From: DAOUEX01 sp034430235
GTDB lineage: Bacteria > Chloroflexota > Anaerolineae > UBA2200
Reading direction: 5' to 3'
Assembly: GCA_964478075.1 (NCBI GenBank)
Contig: CAYZGO010000028.1
Location: 1 to 35,859 of the forward strand
Length of the DNA: 35,859 bases
The notes below the pieces were generated by a model, which was not told the origin of the DNA, did not search any database, and saw only the letters and a list, made by a program, of their open reading frames with translations. The translations under genes and the position numbers were made by a program. This document shows, piece after piece, positions 23,940-32,206 of the stretch. Position 1 is the first letter of the stretch, and every line of letters begins with the position of its first letter.

Positions 23940-24115
23940 ATGAGCCTTAGGGAGAAGGAATACGAGTTACTCACTCAAGGGATGGCCGACCGAGCGATTG
24001 GTTTGCAGGAGCACAAGGCTGCTCTCAAGGCCCAACGGGTGCAAACACCCTCTTGGGCTATGGCAACTCCGGCACCCGCTCCAAGGTCTTCGGCTGGCCC
24101 GCCGGCTTTCGGTAG
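23940..24115 (+). pseudogene. L-rhamnose isomerase (RhaI-type) N-terminal fragment, frameshifted
   Basis: From the ATG at 23940 the reading is MSLREKEYELLTQGMADRAI, then GLQEHKAALKAQRVQTPSW. The +2 frame then continues GYGNSGTRSKVFGWPAG to a TAG at 24113. Joined, QTPSWGYGNSGTRxKVF is the hallmark N-terminal segment of TIM-barrel L-rhamnose catabolism isomerases. The shift at about 24055 corresponds to one missing G in the tcttggg run. The remaining barrel and all metal ligands are absent, so the gene is dead whether or not the shift is a sequencing error. Confidence 0.72.
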
Positions 24116-24173
24116 CTTCCGACTCGAGTTCTTCAGTCCCCCCCAGCGATTTATGAAGAAGAGCCAAGAACAT

Positions 24174-24210
24174 GTTGAAAAGGGACCTGCATAGCAGGTC
24201 CCCTTTCAAC
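24174..24210. terminator. Hairpin terminator downstream of the binding-protein gene
   Basis: GTTGAAAAGGGACCTGC (24174-24190) pairs with GCAGGTCCCCTTTCAAC (24194-24210), with one mismatch and loop ATA. The A- and T-rich ends make it suitable as a bidirectional terminator between the minus-strand binding-protein gene, which ends 20 bases away, and the relics to the left. Confidence 0.8.
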
Positions 24211-24229
24211 TAACGTAGGCTCAACCTGG

Positions 24230-26068
24230 CTACTGGGTGGGCTTTAGCCTGTGGATGATGAGGCTGAATCCCTCCCATGGAGGAACTGGTGGAAAGTAGG
24301 GATCCTCGGCTGAAGGCCAGCCGGTCCAGTACGTGGTATTCATGGTCAAGCACTGATTTTCGTAGCCAAGGCTAATATCGGGTAGGTCTCTGAAGTAAAT
24401 CGCCAGAGCTTGCTTGACCAGATCCATGTACTCTGGGTCGTCGGGGGAGGGCTCCATTGGTTCCATCTGATCCAACACGGCATCCATCTCCGGGTTTGCA
24501 TAGCGAGTGTAGGCCCGTAGGCCGGCGATGGACTCGCCCGGAGGAGCCGCATATTTGCTGTGGTAGTGCTCCAGGGTCAGCCAGGGATCATAGATGCTCC
24601 CGCAATGCACCCACAGATGCAGATCAAATTCGCCCGAGAGAGCGTTGTCGGTGAACGCTGCCCCTTGGAGAAGCTCGAGAACCGTGTCGAAGCCCGCATC
24701 CCTCAACTGCTGGGCCAGAACAGGAGCACCGGGCTTCATTGGACCGTATTGTATGGTGAGTTTGAGTGTTTCCCCATCTTTGGCCCAATAGCCGTCGGCG
24801 TTCTTGGCGTAGCCCAGTTCGGTCATGAGTTCCGCCGTTTTGTCAATATCCTGGTCGTCCACGACATACTCAGCGTAGACGTCTTGGAGCTGCGGTACGT
24901 ATTCCTGCTGTATTGACCCCCAGGGTGCCAAGGGCGCCACTCCTGTGGGCACCGAGCCCTCGTACCCTAGCTCGGCAAACTCATCCCGGTCAATGGCGTG
25001 GTTGATGGCCCAGTGGAGCTTGGGATCATTGAAAGGCTCCCTCTGGTTGTTGAAGGTCAGTCGATACGTACAGCCATTGGGCCATCCCCACATGGGGCCC
25101 TCCGCGTGCCAGGAGACGATGTTGGGGTTCAGGGCCTTGGCCGCTTCGAAGTCGCCCAGTTCCAGATTTCGGCCAACGTCTAGTGCGTTGCTGATGTAGA
25201 GCTGAGGCAGCGCCTCGAGGGTGGTCGGGGCATACACGATCCGCTCAATAGCGGGCATTTCCGGCACCAGACCGACGTCCACGGCCCACCAGGAATCCCG
25301 ACGGTCGAAGAAAACCGCATCGTCACCCGACTTCACGAGTCGATAAGGTCCCGTGCCTACGGGCCACCCCTTCTCGAGGTCGAAATTCGTGAAGGTGACT
25401 GGGTCCTGATCTCGCCAGATGTGCTCAGGAACGACCACCAAACGTAATGACTGCCCGGTGGCCAGGAAGTCGACGGCCCAACGTGGACCAGGCTTGTTCA
25501 ACACGATCTTGGCAGTCAGATTGTCCACCACTGTCACTTCGTTGATCCATTCTTTCATCGGAGAGGCCATGACCACCTCGGCCGGGGCGTCCCTCAACAT
25601 GTTTAAGGTGAAGGCCACGTCCTCGGCGTTAAAGTCCTCCCCATCGCTCCACTTGACCCCATCGCGCAACTTGACTGTAATCTCTGTGTAGTCGTCGTTG
25701 TACTCCCAACTTTCCCCCTGCCAGGGGACAATTGTTCCCAGGGTATAGTTGCTGTAAAACAGCATTTCGTTGACGGTGTAATGCAGGTTGTTCCGTTGAT
25801 GACGGGTTATCCCCTTGAAAGGGTTGAAGTCATTAGGAGACGGCACCAGGTTGTAGGCGTCCCAGCCTCCGCTTATGAGGGTGCGGTTTCTGGGGACATC
25901 GCGCACGTAGCCGGCAGGGAGGGGGGTCTCTGTAGGCACAGGTGCTACTGTGGCGGCAGGTGGCTTTGTCGCTTCTGTTACTGGGGTTGCCGTCGGGGTC
26001 GGGGCGCAGGCGGTGACGAAGAGGATGAACACCAGACCTAGAGAGCCTAGCTTCAGTAAGCGAGACAT
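24230..26068 (-). CDS. ABC transporter solute-binding lipoprotein, family 5
   Basis: The extracytoplasmic receptor of an oligopeptide/dipeptide/oligosaccharide-type importer. The ATG at 26068 has AAGGAGG seven bases upstream and gives 612 aa. A lipoprotein signal ends at the lipobox FVTAC (Cys21). A Thr/Pro-rich tether follows, then the SBP_bac_5 fold with WEYNDDYTEITVKLRDGVKW and SDGEDFNAEDVAFTL near residues 120-160, the family's best-conserved block. It is divergent from the matching permease and ATPase genes at 26.96-30.82 kb, which it most likely serves. Family-5 receptors bind peptides but also nickel, glutathione and oligosaccharides, so the ligand is open; nearby sugar-gene relics and a sulfatase favour a glycan. 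Its start region is triplicated (26038-26193), so a second in-frame start 54 bases upstream is possible. Confidence 0.88.
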   Translation of the reverse strand: MSRLLKLGSLGLVFILFVTACAPTPTATPVTEATKPPAATVAPVPTETPLPAGYVRDVPRNRTLISGGWDAYNLVPSPNDFNPFKGITRHQRNNLHYTVNEMLFYSNYTLGTIVPWQGESWEYNDDYTEITVKLRDGVKWSDGEDFNAEDVAFTLNMLRDAPAEVVMASPMKEWINEVTVVDNLTAKIVLNKPGPRWAVDFLATGQSLRLVVVPEHIWRDQDPVTFTNFDLEKGWPVGTGPYRLVKSGDDAVFFDRRDSWWAVDVGLVPEMPAIERIVYAPTTLEALPQLYISNALDVGRNLELGDFEAAKALNPNIVSWHAEGPMWGWPNGCTYRLTFNNQREPFNDPKLHWAINHAIDRDEFAELGYEGSVPTGVAPLAPWGSIQQEYVPQLQDVYAEYVVDDQDIDKTAELMTELGYAKNADGYWAKDGETLKLTIQYGPMKPGAPVLAQQLRDAGFDTVLELLQGAAFTDNALSGEFDLHLWVHCGSIYDPWLTLEHYHSKYAAPPGESIAGLRAYTRYANPEMDAVLDQMEPMEPSPDDPEYMDLVKQALAIYFRDLPDISLGYENQCLTMNTTYWTGWPSAEDPYFPPVPPWEGFSLIIHRLKPTQ

Positions 26069-26193
26069 TTCGTGCCTCCTTTTTAAGTGTTCTAGAGAGC
26101 CTAACTTCAGTAAGCGAGACATTTCGTACCTCCTTAAGTGTTCTAGAGAGCCTAACTTCACTAAGCGAGATATCTTATACTTCCCTCCTATAA
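26038..26193 (-). repeat. Triplicated ribosome-binding site and start region
   Basis: Three direct units of about 51-54 bases begin at 26038, 26092 and 26143. Each carries the binding-protein gene's first codons (MSRLLKLGSL), the start codon position and the ribosome-binding site. The first (used) and second units have an intact ATG (26068 and 26122) with AAGGAGG and are in the same frame. The third has ATA in place of ATG. Initiation at 26122 would add 18 residues before the signal peptide. Confidence 0.9.
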
Positions 26194-26631
26194 GATGTTT
26201 GGTGTAGGAAGCGCCAGCCCGCTGCCCACTTCACTTGATAGCGGATCTCCAACACCCTGGGGGCTGGCCCAGGGAGAGTAACGCTGTGTCTTCTTGGATG
26301 CAATCAACTGGGTGACTTCTGTGAAAGCACGCGCTCCTCAACTCGATGGGCACTTCTCACTCCCATCTTGTTTGTCACCCGCAGTGGCCTGCAGCTTCGT
26401 CGCGAGCCCTCGGCGTGAGCTCGGTCGAACGCTTAGCCGAACAGCAGCAGACCCGGGGCGCATCCCCATTGCGGGAGAGTTCTCATTGGCCGTGAGGCCG
26501 TCGTTCTGCCCAGATAGAAATTACCGCCCCTAATGCCATCTCCAAGAGATAGTATCAGCGTCTGAGAATTCTCGTCCCCTCCCTTCCTCGGCGACCGAAG
26601 CCGCGGGCTATAGCCAACTCAGAGCGCTTGC
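26194..26631. other. Gene-poor divergent intergenic region
   Basis: No supportable gene. A CCCTGGGGGCTGGCCCAGGG hairpin lies near 26256-26275. A CCTCGGCGTGAGCTCGGTCG segment near 26408-26427 is of a kind seen as dispersed repeats in environmental genomes. I see no riboswitch that I recognise and no clear minus-strand promoter for the binding-protein gene. Confidence 0.5.
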
Positions 26632-26660
26632 TTGACAAAACCTAAGAACCGCTTTATAAT
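26632..26660 (+). promoter_or_regulatory. Consensus sigma70 promoter facing the permease genes
   Basis: TTGACA (26632-26637) and TATAAT (26655-26660) are exact consensus hexamers with the optimal 17-base spacing. It points at the permease operon 300 bases away, with the MITE-like element lying in between in the leader. Confidence 0.85.
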
Positions 26661-26763
26661 ACCGATATCCGATCCAAGGAAAAAGCAAAGAAAGAAAAGC
26701 TTAACAACAGTCAAACACAATTTATTATAGCACAAAAATCAGGAAGTGTCAAATCAGTCCAAG

Positions 26764-26909
26764 AGAGGGTGTTGAAAAACTGCCTACATTGTCATTCTGA
26801 GCGTAGCGAACAATCTCAGCCGTGCGGTACTCAGATTCCCTTCGGCCCGGCTCAGGGCGGGCTTCACTGCGTTCAGAATGACACCCTTGTGATTTTTTGA
26901 ACACCCTCT
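26764..26909. mobile_element. MITE-like element, 146 bp, with 5-bp target duplication
   Basis: The ends AGAGGGTGTTGAAAAA and TTTTTTGAACACCCTCT are terminal inverted repeats of about 16 bp with one mismatch. Identical CCAAG sequences flank both sides (26759-26763 and 26910-26914), as expected of a target-site duplication. The interior is itself an inverted repeat (GTCATTCTGAGCG against CGTTCAGAATGAC). It encodes no protein. One end of a second copy lies at 64-95. The element sits between the 26632 promoter and the first permease gene, 53 bases before its ATG. Confidence 0.8.
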
Positions 26910-26962
26910 CCAAGAAAGCTAAAGAAAAGACAAAGAAAGAAGCACCAGGAAGGCTGTAGAAT

Positions 26963-27967
26963 ATGTACCTTAACTATATTATCAGGCGATTTAGTATGTT
27001 CCTTCTGGTAATTGTACTGGCGGTCACCATCAATTTTATCATCCCACGCCTAATGCCGGGCGATCCGGTCGAAGCGCAGTTAGCCACAATGGTGGCGACT
27101 GGTGCGGGATATACGATGGATATCACGGCCATGGCAGAGGCGTACCGAGCCAAGTTTGGGCTGGACCAACCTGTGTGGAAGCAATATCTGAGCTATTGGT
27201 GGGACCTCTTGCATTTAGACTTTGGTTACTCGCTCGCAAACTACCCGGATACGGTCGCGCATATGGTCACCTCGGCCCTGCCGTGGACCCTTGGCCTGGT
27301 TGGGACCTCTACCCTGCTTGCCTTTGCGATTGGCACCCTGTTGGGGGGCCTCTTGGCCTGGCCAACGGTCCCACGGGCACTGAGGGCATTCATACCGCTG
27401 CTTATGATCGCATCGTCTATCCCTTATTTTCTCCTAGCAATCGTCCTCATTTTCTTCCTGGCTATCATCCTCAAGATATTTCCGGCCGCTGGTAGCCACC
27501 AGTTTAGCGCCATTCTCCGGTTTGACCTGGCCACCATAAAGGACATTCTTCACCACGCTGTCCTCCCGGCCACATCTATCATCGTGGCCGGTATTGGCAC
27601 CTGGGCGTTGGAGATGCGTGGCATGCTGACCGGCATCTTGGGCGAAGACTATATCACTCTGGCGGAGGCCAAGGGACTGAAAGGGGATCGCATATTGCTG
27701 TGGTATGGTATGCGCAATGCATTGCTCCCCCAACTCACAGCGCTGGCGCTGCGCCTGGGCCACGTGGTGTCAGGAGTGATCCTAGTGGAGGTGGTATTTG
27801 CCTATCCCGGCATCGGCTATAGGCTGTTCCAGGCCGTGCAGATCAAAGACTATTTCGTGATCCAGGGCACTGTCCTACTTCTGATACTCTCCATCGCCTT
27901 CGCTCTTTTGGTCATGGACTTAATCTATCCGCTCATAGATCCTAGAATTGCGTATCAACGGAGATGA
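26963..27967 (+). CDS. ABC transporter permease, DppB/OppB type
   Basis: The first inner-membrane subunit of the family-5 importer. The 334-residue protein starts with the family's YIIRRFSMFLLVIVLAVTINFIIPRLMPGDP block, followed by a periplasmic loop (LDQPVWKQYLSYW...LDFGYS) and about six membrane segments. The EAA loop for ATPase contact reads DYITLAEAKGLKGDRILLWY. An AGGAAGG ribosome-binding site precedes the ATG. The stop overlaps the next ATG by 4 bases. It is the first gene of a five-gene run with the second permease, two ATPases and the sulfatase. Its leader contains the MITE-like element. Confidence 0.93.
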   Translation: MYLNYIIRRFSMFLLVIVLAVTINFIIPRLMPGDPVEAQLATMVATGAGYTMDITAMAEAYRAKFGLDQPVWKQYLSYWWDLLHLDFGYSLANYPDTVAHMVTSALPWTLGLVGTSTLLAFAIGTLLGGLLAWPTVPRALRAFIPLLMIASSIPYFLLAIVLIFFLAIILKIFPAAGSHQFSAILRFDLATIKDILHHAVLPATSIIVAGIGTWALEMRGMLTGILGEDYITLAEAKGLKGDRILLWYGMRNALLPQLTALALRLGHVVSGVILVEVVFAYPGIGYRLFQAVQIKDYFVIQGTVLLLILSIAFALLVMDLIYPLIDPRIAYQRR

Positions 27968-28842
27968 GATCAACAATGACTACGACACCTGGTAGAATAC
28001 GGGGAAGCGTGAGAGCTTTGCGCCTCAACCTCCTGCTAACCGTCGGACTTCTGATCGTCGTCTGCCTCGTTCTCTTCGCTTATTTGGGGCCACTATTGAC
28101 CGACGCCAAACGAGCCGAGATCGGCGCCTTCAAACCCAAACAGCGCCCATCCAGCGAGCACCTATTGGGGACGAATACCCAGGGCCGGGATGTGCTGGCC
28201 GTTCTTACTCTGGCTACTCCCCAAACCCTCAACATCGGACTCATCGCCGGAGCAGTCGGTATTGCTATCGGCGTCCTGCTTGGCCTGATATCGGGGTATT
28301 TCTCCGGTCCCATTGACCCGATCATTCGAGTCGGCACGGATGTGTTCATGACCATCCCTGCTATCGCAATCTTGGTGGTAGTGGCGACCAATGTACGCGC
28401 CGTTAACGTAGTCACCATGGCTTTGATCATCGCCTCGCTGGCATGGAGATTACCCACCCGGACTATCAGAGCGCAGACTCTCTCCTTGCGCGAGCGTGGG
28501 TATGTGCAGGTTGCCAGACTAAACGGTGTGGGCGATTTGGAGTTACTTGTCAAAGAGATACTTCCCAACCTTCTACCCTACATCATCGCCTGTTTTGTGG
28601 CGACGGTGTCGTGGGCGATCCTGGCCACGATCGGACTTGAGGCCTTGGGCCTCGGACCTCAAAATGAATACACGCTGGGGATGATGATATACTGGGCGCG
28701 ATTCTATGGGGCCATCCTCCGGGGTTTCTGGTGGTGGTGGGCCCCTCCCATCGTGATGATCGTGTTGATCTTTGTGGGCTTGTTCTTCACCTCCACTGGA
28801 TTGGACCAAATAATCAATACCAGGTTACGGAGAGCGGTATGA
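27964..28842 (+). CDS. ABC transporter permease, DppC/OppC type
   Basis: The second membrane subunit of the importer; 292 residues. It shows one N-terminal membrane segment, the family's periplasmic HLLGTNTQGRDVLAVL motif near residue 60, five further segments, and an EAA loop (SLRERGYVQVARLNGVGDLELLVKEILPNL) that docks onto the ATPases. It overlaps the upstream permease and the downstream ATPase gene by 4 bases each, so synthesis is coupled. A second ATG at 27976 is an alternative start that would shorten the tail by four residues. Confidence 0.93.
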   Translation: MRSTMTTTPGRIRGSVRALRLNLLLTVGLLIVVCLVLFAYLGPLLTDAKRAEIGAFKPKQRPSSEHLLGTNTQGRDVLAVLTLATPQTLNIGLIAGAVGIAIGVLLGLISGYFSGPIDPIIRVGTDVFMTIPAIAILVVVATNVRAVNVVTMALIIASLAWRLPTRTIRAQTLSLRERGYVQVARLNGVGDLELLVKEILPNLLPYIIACFVATVSWAILATIGLEALGLGPQNEYTLGMMIYWARFYGAILRGFWWWWAPPIVMIVLIFVGLFFTSTGLDQIINTRLRRAV

Positions 28843-29801
28843 ACTCCGATATCTTACGGGTACAGGATCTGCGTGTCTACTACCATACCCCCGCGGGCAT
28901 TGTTAGAGCTGCGGATGGCGTGAGTTTCCTTCTCAAGCGAGGGGAGAGGCTGGGCCTGGTCGGGGAGTCCGGGGCAGGTAAGACCACTACCGCCCTGGCT
29001 GTCATGCGGCTGATCAAACCGCCAGGCCGCGTTGAAGGGGGGCGTATCCTCTTGGGCGACCAGAACTTGCTGAACCTTTCGAGTGAGAAGATGCGCAAGG
29101 TCCGATTTGCTCAGATATCCTTAATTCCTCAGGGCGCTATGAACTCGCTCAACCCGGTGATGCGCATTCAAGACCAAATCACTGACATAGTAAAGGCGCA
29201 CGACGGACACTTCTCCAAAGCGCAACTGCAGGAGAGAGTGTGCGAACTTCTCAAGCAGGTGGAACTAAGGCAAGAGACAGCAAGCATGTACCCCCACGAG
29301 CTGAGTGGGGGCATGAAACAACGGGTGTGCGTTGCCATGGCCATTACGCTACGGCCCAAGGTCATCATCGCCGACGAGCCCACTAGTGCGCTGGACGTGG
29401 TGGTCCAGCGGCAAGTCATGGAGACCCTGCGAAAGCTACAGGAAGACCTGGAGGCCTCGGTGATCTTGGTAGGACATGACATGGGCCTCATGGCCCAGTT
29501 CGTGGATTGCGTCGGGGTGATGTACGCGGGGAAACTGGTGGAACTGGGCTCTGTAAGAGAGGTCTTCAAAGAGCCACTACACCCTTACACCCAGCTCCTC
29601 ATTGCTAGCCTTCCTTCCCTGGAAACCAAGGGGTTTTTCAAGGGTATCCCTGGTCTTACTCCATCATTGCTCAACCCGCCTTCGGGCTGTGCCTTTCACC
29701 CCAGATGCCCCCAAGGTATGGACTACTGCTCTAGCCGGGTGCCCTCTCTCAAAGAGGTCAGCCCAGGGCGATGGGTATCCTGTCATTTATACGAGGCTTA
29801 G
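28839..29801 (+). CDS. ABC transporter ATP-binding protein, DppD/OppD type
   Basis: One of the two ATPases powering the importer. The ATG at 28839 overlaps the preceding stop; the open frame extends upstream to 28731, but that part lies in the permease gene. The 320-residue protein has Walker A GESGAGKTT (42-50), signature LSGGMKQ (155-161), Walker B VIIADE (175-180) and the switch histidine 213. It also has the C-terminal oligopeptide-transporter extension, whose cysteines (CAFHPRCPQGMDYC) in some homologues ligate a [4Fe-4S] cluster. It pairs with the next gene, 2 bases downstream. Confidence 0.94.
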   Translation: MNSDILRVQDLRVYYHTPAGIVRAADGVSFLLKRGERLGLVGESGAGKTTTALAVMRLIKPPGRVEGGRILLGDQNLLNLSSEKMRKVRFAQISLIPQGAMNSLNPVMRIQDQITDIVKAHDGHFSKAQLQERVCELLKQVELRQETASMYPHELSGGMKQRVCVAMAITLRPKVIIADEPTSALDVVVQRQVMETLRKLQEDLEASVILVGHDMGLMAQFVDCVGVMYAGKLVELGSVREVFKEPLHPYTQLLIASLPSLETKGFFKGIPGLTPSLLNPPSGCAFHPRCPQGMDYCSSRVPSLKEVSPGRWVSCHLYEA

Positions 29802-29803
29802 CG

Positions 29804-30820
29804 ATGACCACGCTTCTTGAGGCACGTCATGTCACCAAACTGTTTGGCGCAGGCGGCGGCTTTTTCAGTCGAGAAAAGACTGTCGCCTTGGAGGACTTCT
29901 CCCTGGCTATCAGCGGCGACCCGCCCTCTATCACTGCAATAGCCGGTGAAAGCGGTAGCGGCAAGACAACCTTGGTCCGCCTGCTTTTGGGTATCATCTC
30001 CCCCACCAGCGGCGAAATCCTTCATAAAGGGAAGCACCTTCAGAGAATGTCCCGAGAGGAATGGAGGGCGTTCCGACGAGAGGTTCAGGCCATCTTTCAA
30101 GATCCTTTCGAGGCGTACAATCCCTTCTACAAAATTGACCACGTCCTGACTACCCCTATCGCCAAGTTCCGCCTCGCCAAGTCCAAGGCCGAAGCCCGTG
30201 AGCTGATAGAGAATGCCTTGCGAGGGGTGGGGCTGCGACCAGAGGAGACCTTGGGCCGCCATCCGCACGAGTTGAGCGGCGGCCAGCGGCAACGTGTTAT
30301 GGTCGCCCGCGCTCTCCTGCTTAATCCCCGCATCATTCTAGCCGACGAGCCCGTGTCTATGGTTGATGCCTCTCTTCGGGCCACGATCCTAGAAAGCCTC
30401 CTGAAGCTTAACCAGGAGCTAGGCATCTCCGTGTTATACGTAACCCATGATCTCACCACTGCCTATCAATTGGCCAAGAACATTATAATCCTGTATCAAG
30501 GATGTGTGATGGAGACAGGTGATGTGGAGCGGGTGATCAAGAATCCGCAGCACCCTTACACCCAGTTGCTCATAGGGTCTATTCCGCACCCCGATCCGGA
30601 CTTACGATGGGGTCAGCATGATGATCGGTTCAAGCCTGAGGAGGCACCACGTGGGATGAATAGGGGATGTAAATTCGCTGACCGCTGTCCCCATGTTATG
30701 GATATCTGTCATGATACGCCCCCTCCCCTTTTCCGCACTGATGGCAGCCACGCTGTCGCCTGCTATCTCTACAGGGAATCGCCTGCCGCCGATGATGCAA
30801 CGAATGATTGTGAGTATTAG
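29804..30820 (+). CDS. ABC transporter ATP-binding protein, DppF/OppF type
   Basis: The second ATPase subunit. The ATG at 29804, two bases after the preceding stop, gives 338 aa. It has Walker A GESGSGKTT (48-56), signature LSGGQRQ (157-163), Walker B IILADE (177-182) and the switch histidine 215. The C-terminal extension again has spaced cysteines (CKFADRCPHVMDIC). An insertion near residues 14-24 (FGAGGGFFSREK) before the Walker A motif is normal for this subgroup. The sulfatase gene begins 9 bases downstream, which suggests the transporter and sulfatase are expressed together. Confidence 0.94.
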   Translation: MTTLLEARHVTKLFGAGGGFFSREKTVALEDFSLAISGDPPSITAIAGESGSGKTTLVRLLLGIISPTSGEILHKGKHLQRMSREEWRAFRREVQAIFQDPFEAYNPFYKIDHVLTTPIAKFRLAKSKAEARELIENALRGVGLRPEETLGRHPHELSGGQRQRVMVARALLLNPRIILADEPVSMVDASLRATILESLLKLNQELGISVLYVTHDLTTAYQLAKNIIILYQGCVMETGDVERVIKNPQHPYTQLLIGSIPHPDPDLRWGQHDDRFKPEEAPRGMNRGCKFADRCPHVMDICHDTPPPLFRTDGSHAVACYLYRESPAADDATNDCEY

Positions 30821-30829
30821 GCGGACATT

Positions 30830-32206
30830 GTGAGAATCATCTATTTTGATCTTGACTGCTTGCGACCAGACCACCTGGCATGTTATGGGTACAAGAGACC
30901 AACGTCTTCTGCGATTGACTCCATAGCCCAAGAGGGGGTACGTTTTGAGCATTACTATTGCTCAACTTCCCCCTGCCTTCCTTCAAGGACCGCTTTGTTT
31001 TCCGGTCGTTTTGGCATCCACAACGGCGTTGTTTCTAATACAGGAGCGGGGCGCGCCAATTTCTTTGTCAGGAACAGACCCTACGGCGGAGCTCAACCAG
31101 AAAACGAAATGCTGATGCGGCATCTAATGGCACATGGGTATGATACAATCGGCTTTTCCACCTTTGCAGACCGGCATAATGCACTGTGGTTCATGTCCGG
31201 CTGGACCGAATATCACACGCCCAATCTTAAAAGAGGATTTGGATCAAGCGAGGAAGTTAATGCTCGTTTACTGCCCTGGTTGAAGCACAATGCCAAAAGG
31301 GAAAAATACTTTCTTTATATCAATTATTGGGATACCCACCGTTTTTACATAGTGGATCCTAGCTGGGCAGATGGGTTCAGAAATTTCCCCGTAGAACAGC
31401 CGTGGCCTGATGAAGAAGCCATTCGATCTCACCAGGACATTCCGGGGTTGTTTACAGCACAGGAACAGTTATTCCAGGATGGCATCAGCCATGTACCTCT
31501 TATGCCCAGTACCATATCTTCTCGAAAGGATTTCGAACATCTGGTAACAGGATACGACGCAGCAATTGCCTACTCGGATCATAGCGTGAGCGTCGTTTTA
31601 GAAGAGCTGGACCGGCAGGGTGTACTGGATGATGCGGTGATCATTATCTCCGCAGACCATGGGGAAGCCTTTGGCGAGCATGGCTTCTATGGCGGCCATG
31701 TGTGCGCCAATGAATGCACACATAGAATTCCTCTGATTATTCGCTGGCCCGGAGTTTCTGCAATTAATCACAGTTCAGATGCTTTGCTGTACAATGTGGA
31801 TCTTGCGGCGACATTGTGTGATCTATTGGGTCTCCCGATCCCCAGTGACTGGGATGGGATTTCGTTTAAGGATGTCATTCAGGGTAGGTCCAGACTGGGT
31901 CGGGACTATCTTGTGTGGGATCACGCAGAGTACACGGTTCAGCGGGCTGTCCGAACCAAGACACATTTGATGATCCGAACCTACGATGATTATGGGTATA
32001 GATTTGAACCGCTAGAATTGTATGATATGGCTGAAGATCGGTATATGACAAGCAATATTTCTAGCATCCACCCTGAAATCGTTCAACTTTGTGACCATCA
32101 TATGACGGACTGGGTGCAGAAACAGCTTATGAAGCCTTATGCCATTGCCGACCCATTGCAAAAGGTGCTGGAAACAAGAAAAGCTGAGTCAGGCGGGATC
32201 CAATGA
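30830..32206 (+). CDS. Type I sulfatase (formylglycine-dependent)
   Basis: Hydrolyses a sulfate ester, probably on a carbohydrate. The GTG at 30830 starts a 458-residue protein. The active-site motif is CLPSR (Cys49-Arg53), where cysteine is converted to formylglycine. N-terminal metal ligands are in FDLDCLRPDHL, and a second metal-binding set is in ISADHGEAFGEHG near residue 280. No signal peptide is present, so the enzyme appears cytoplasmic and would act on imported substrate. The gene is visibly more AT-rich than the ABC genes upstream, which hints at separate acquisition. No formylglycine-generating enzyme is encoded in the window. Its position just after the ABC operon suggests a sulfated ligand. 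Confidence 0.88.
   Translation: MRIIYFDLDCLRPDHLACYGYKRPTSSAIDSIAQEGVRFEHYYCSTSPCLPSRTALFSGRFGIHNGVVSNTGAGRANFFVRNRPYGGAQPENEMLMRHLMAHGYDTIGFSTFADRHNALWFMSGWTEYHTPNLKRGFGSSEEVNARLLPWLKHNAKREKYFLYINYWDTHRFYIVDPSWADGFRNFPVEQPWPDEEAIRSHQDIPGLFTAQEQLFQDGISHVPLMPSTISSRKDFEHLVTGYDAAIAYSDHSVSVVLEELDRQGVLDDAVIIISADHGEAFGEHGFYGGHVCANECTHRIPLIIRWPGVSAINHSSDALLYNVDLAATLCDLLGLPIPSDWDGISFKDVIQGRSRLGRDYLVWDHAEYTVQRAVRTKTHLMIRTYDDYGYRFEPLELYDMAEDRYMTSNISSIHPEIVQLCDHHMTDWVQKQLMKPYAIADPLQKVLETRKAESGGIQ

Noticed and set aside
23646..24194. A single 182-codon gene
   Set aside because: It combines a transketolase piece and an isomerase start that continues in another frame, so it is a run of relics.
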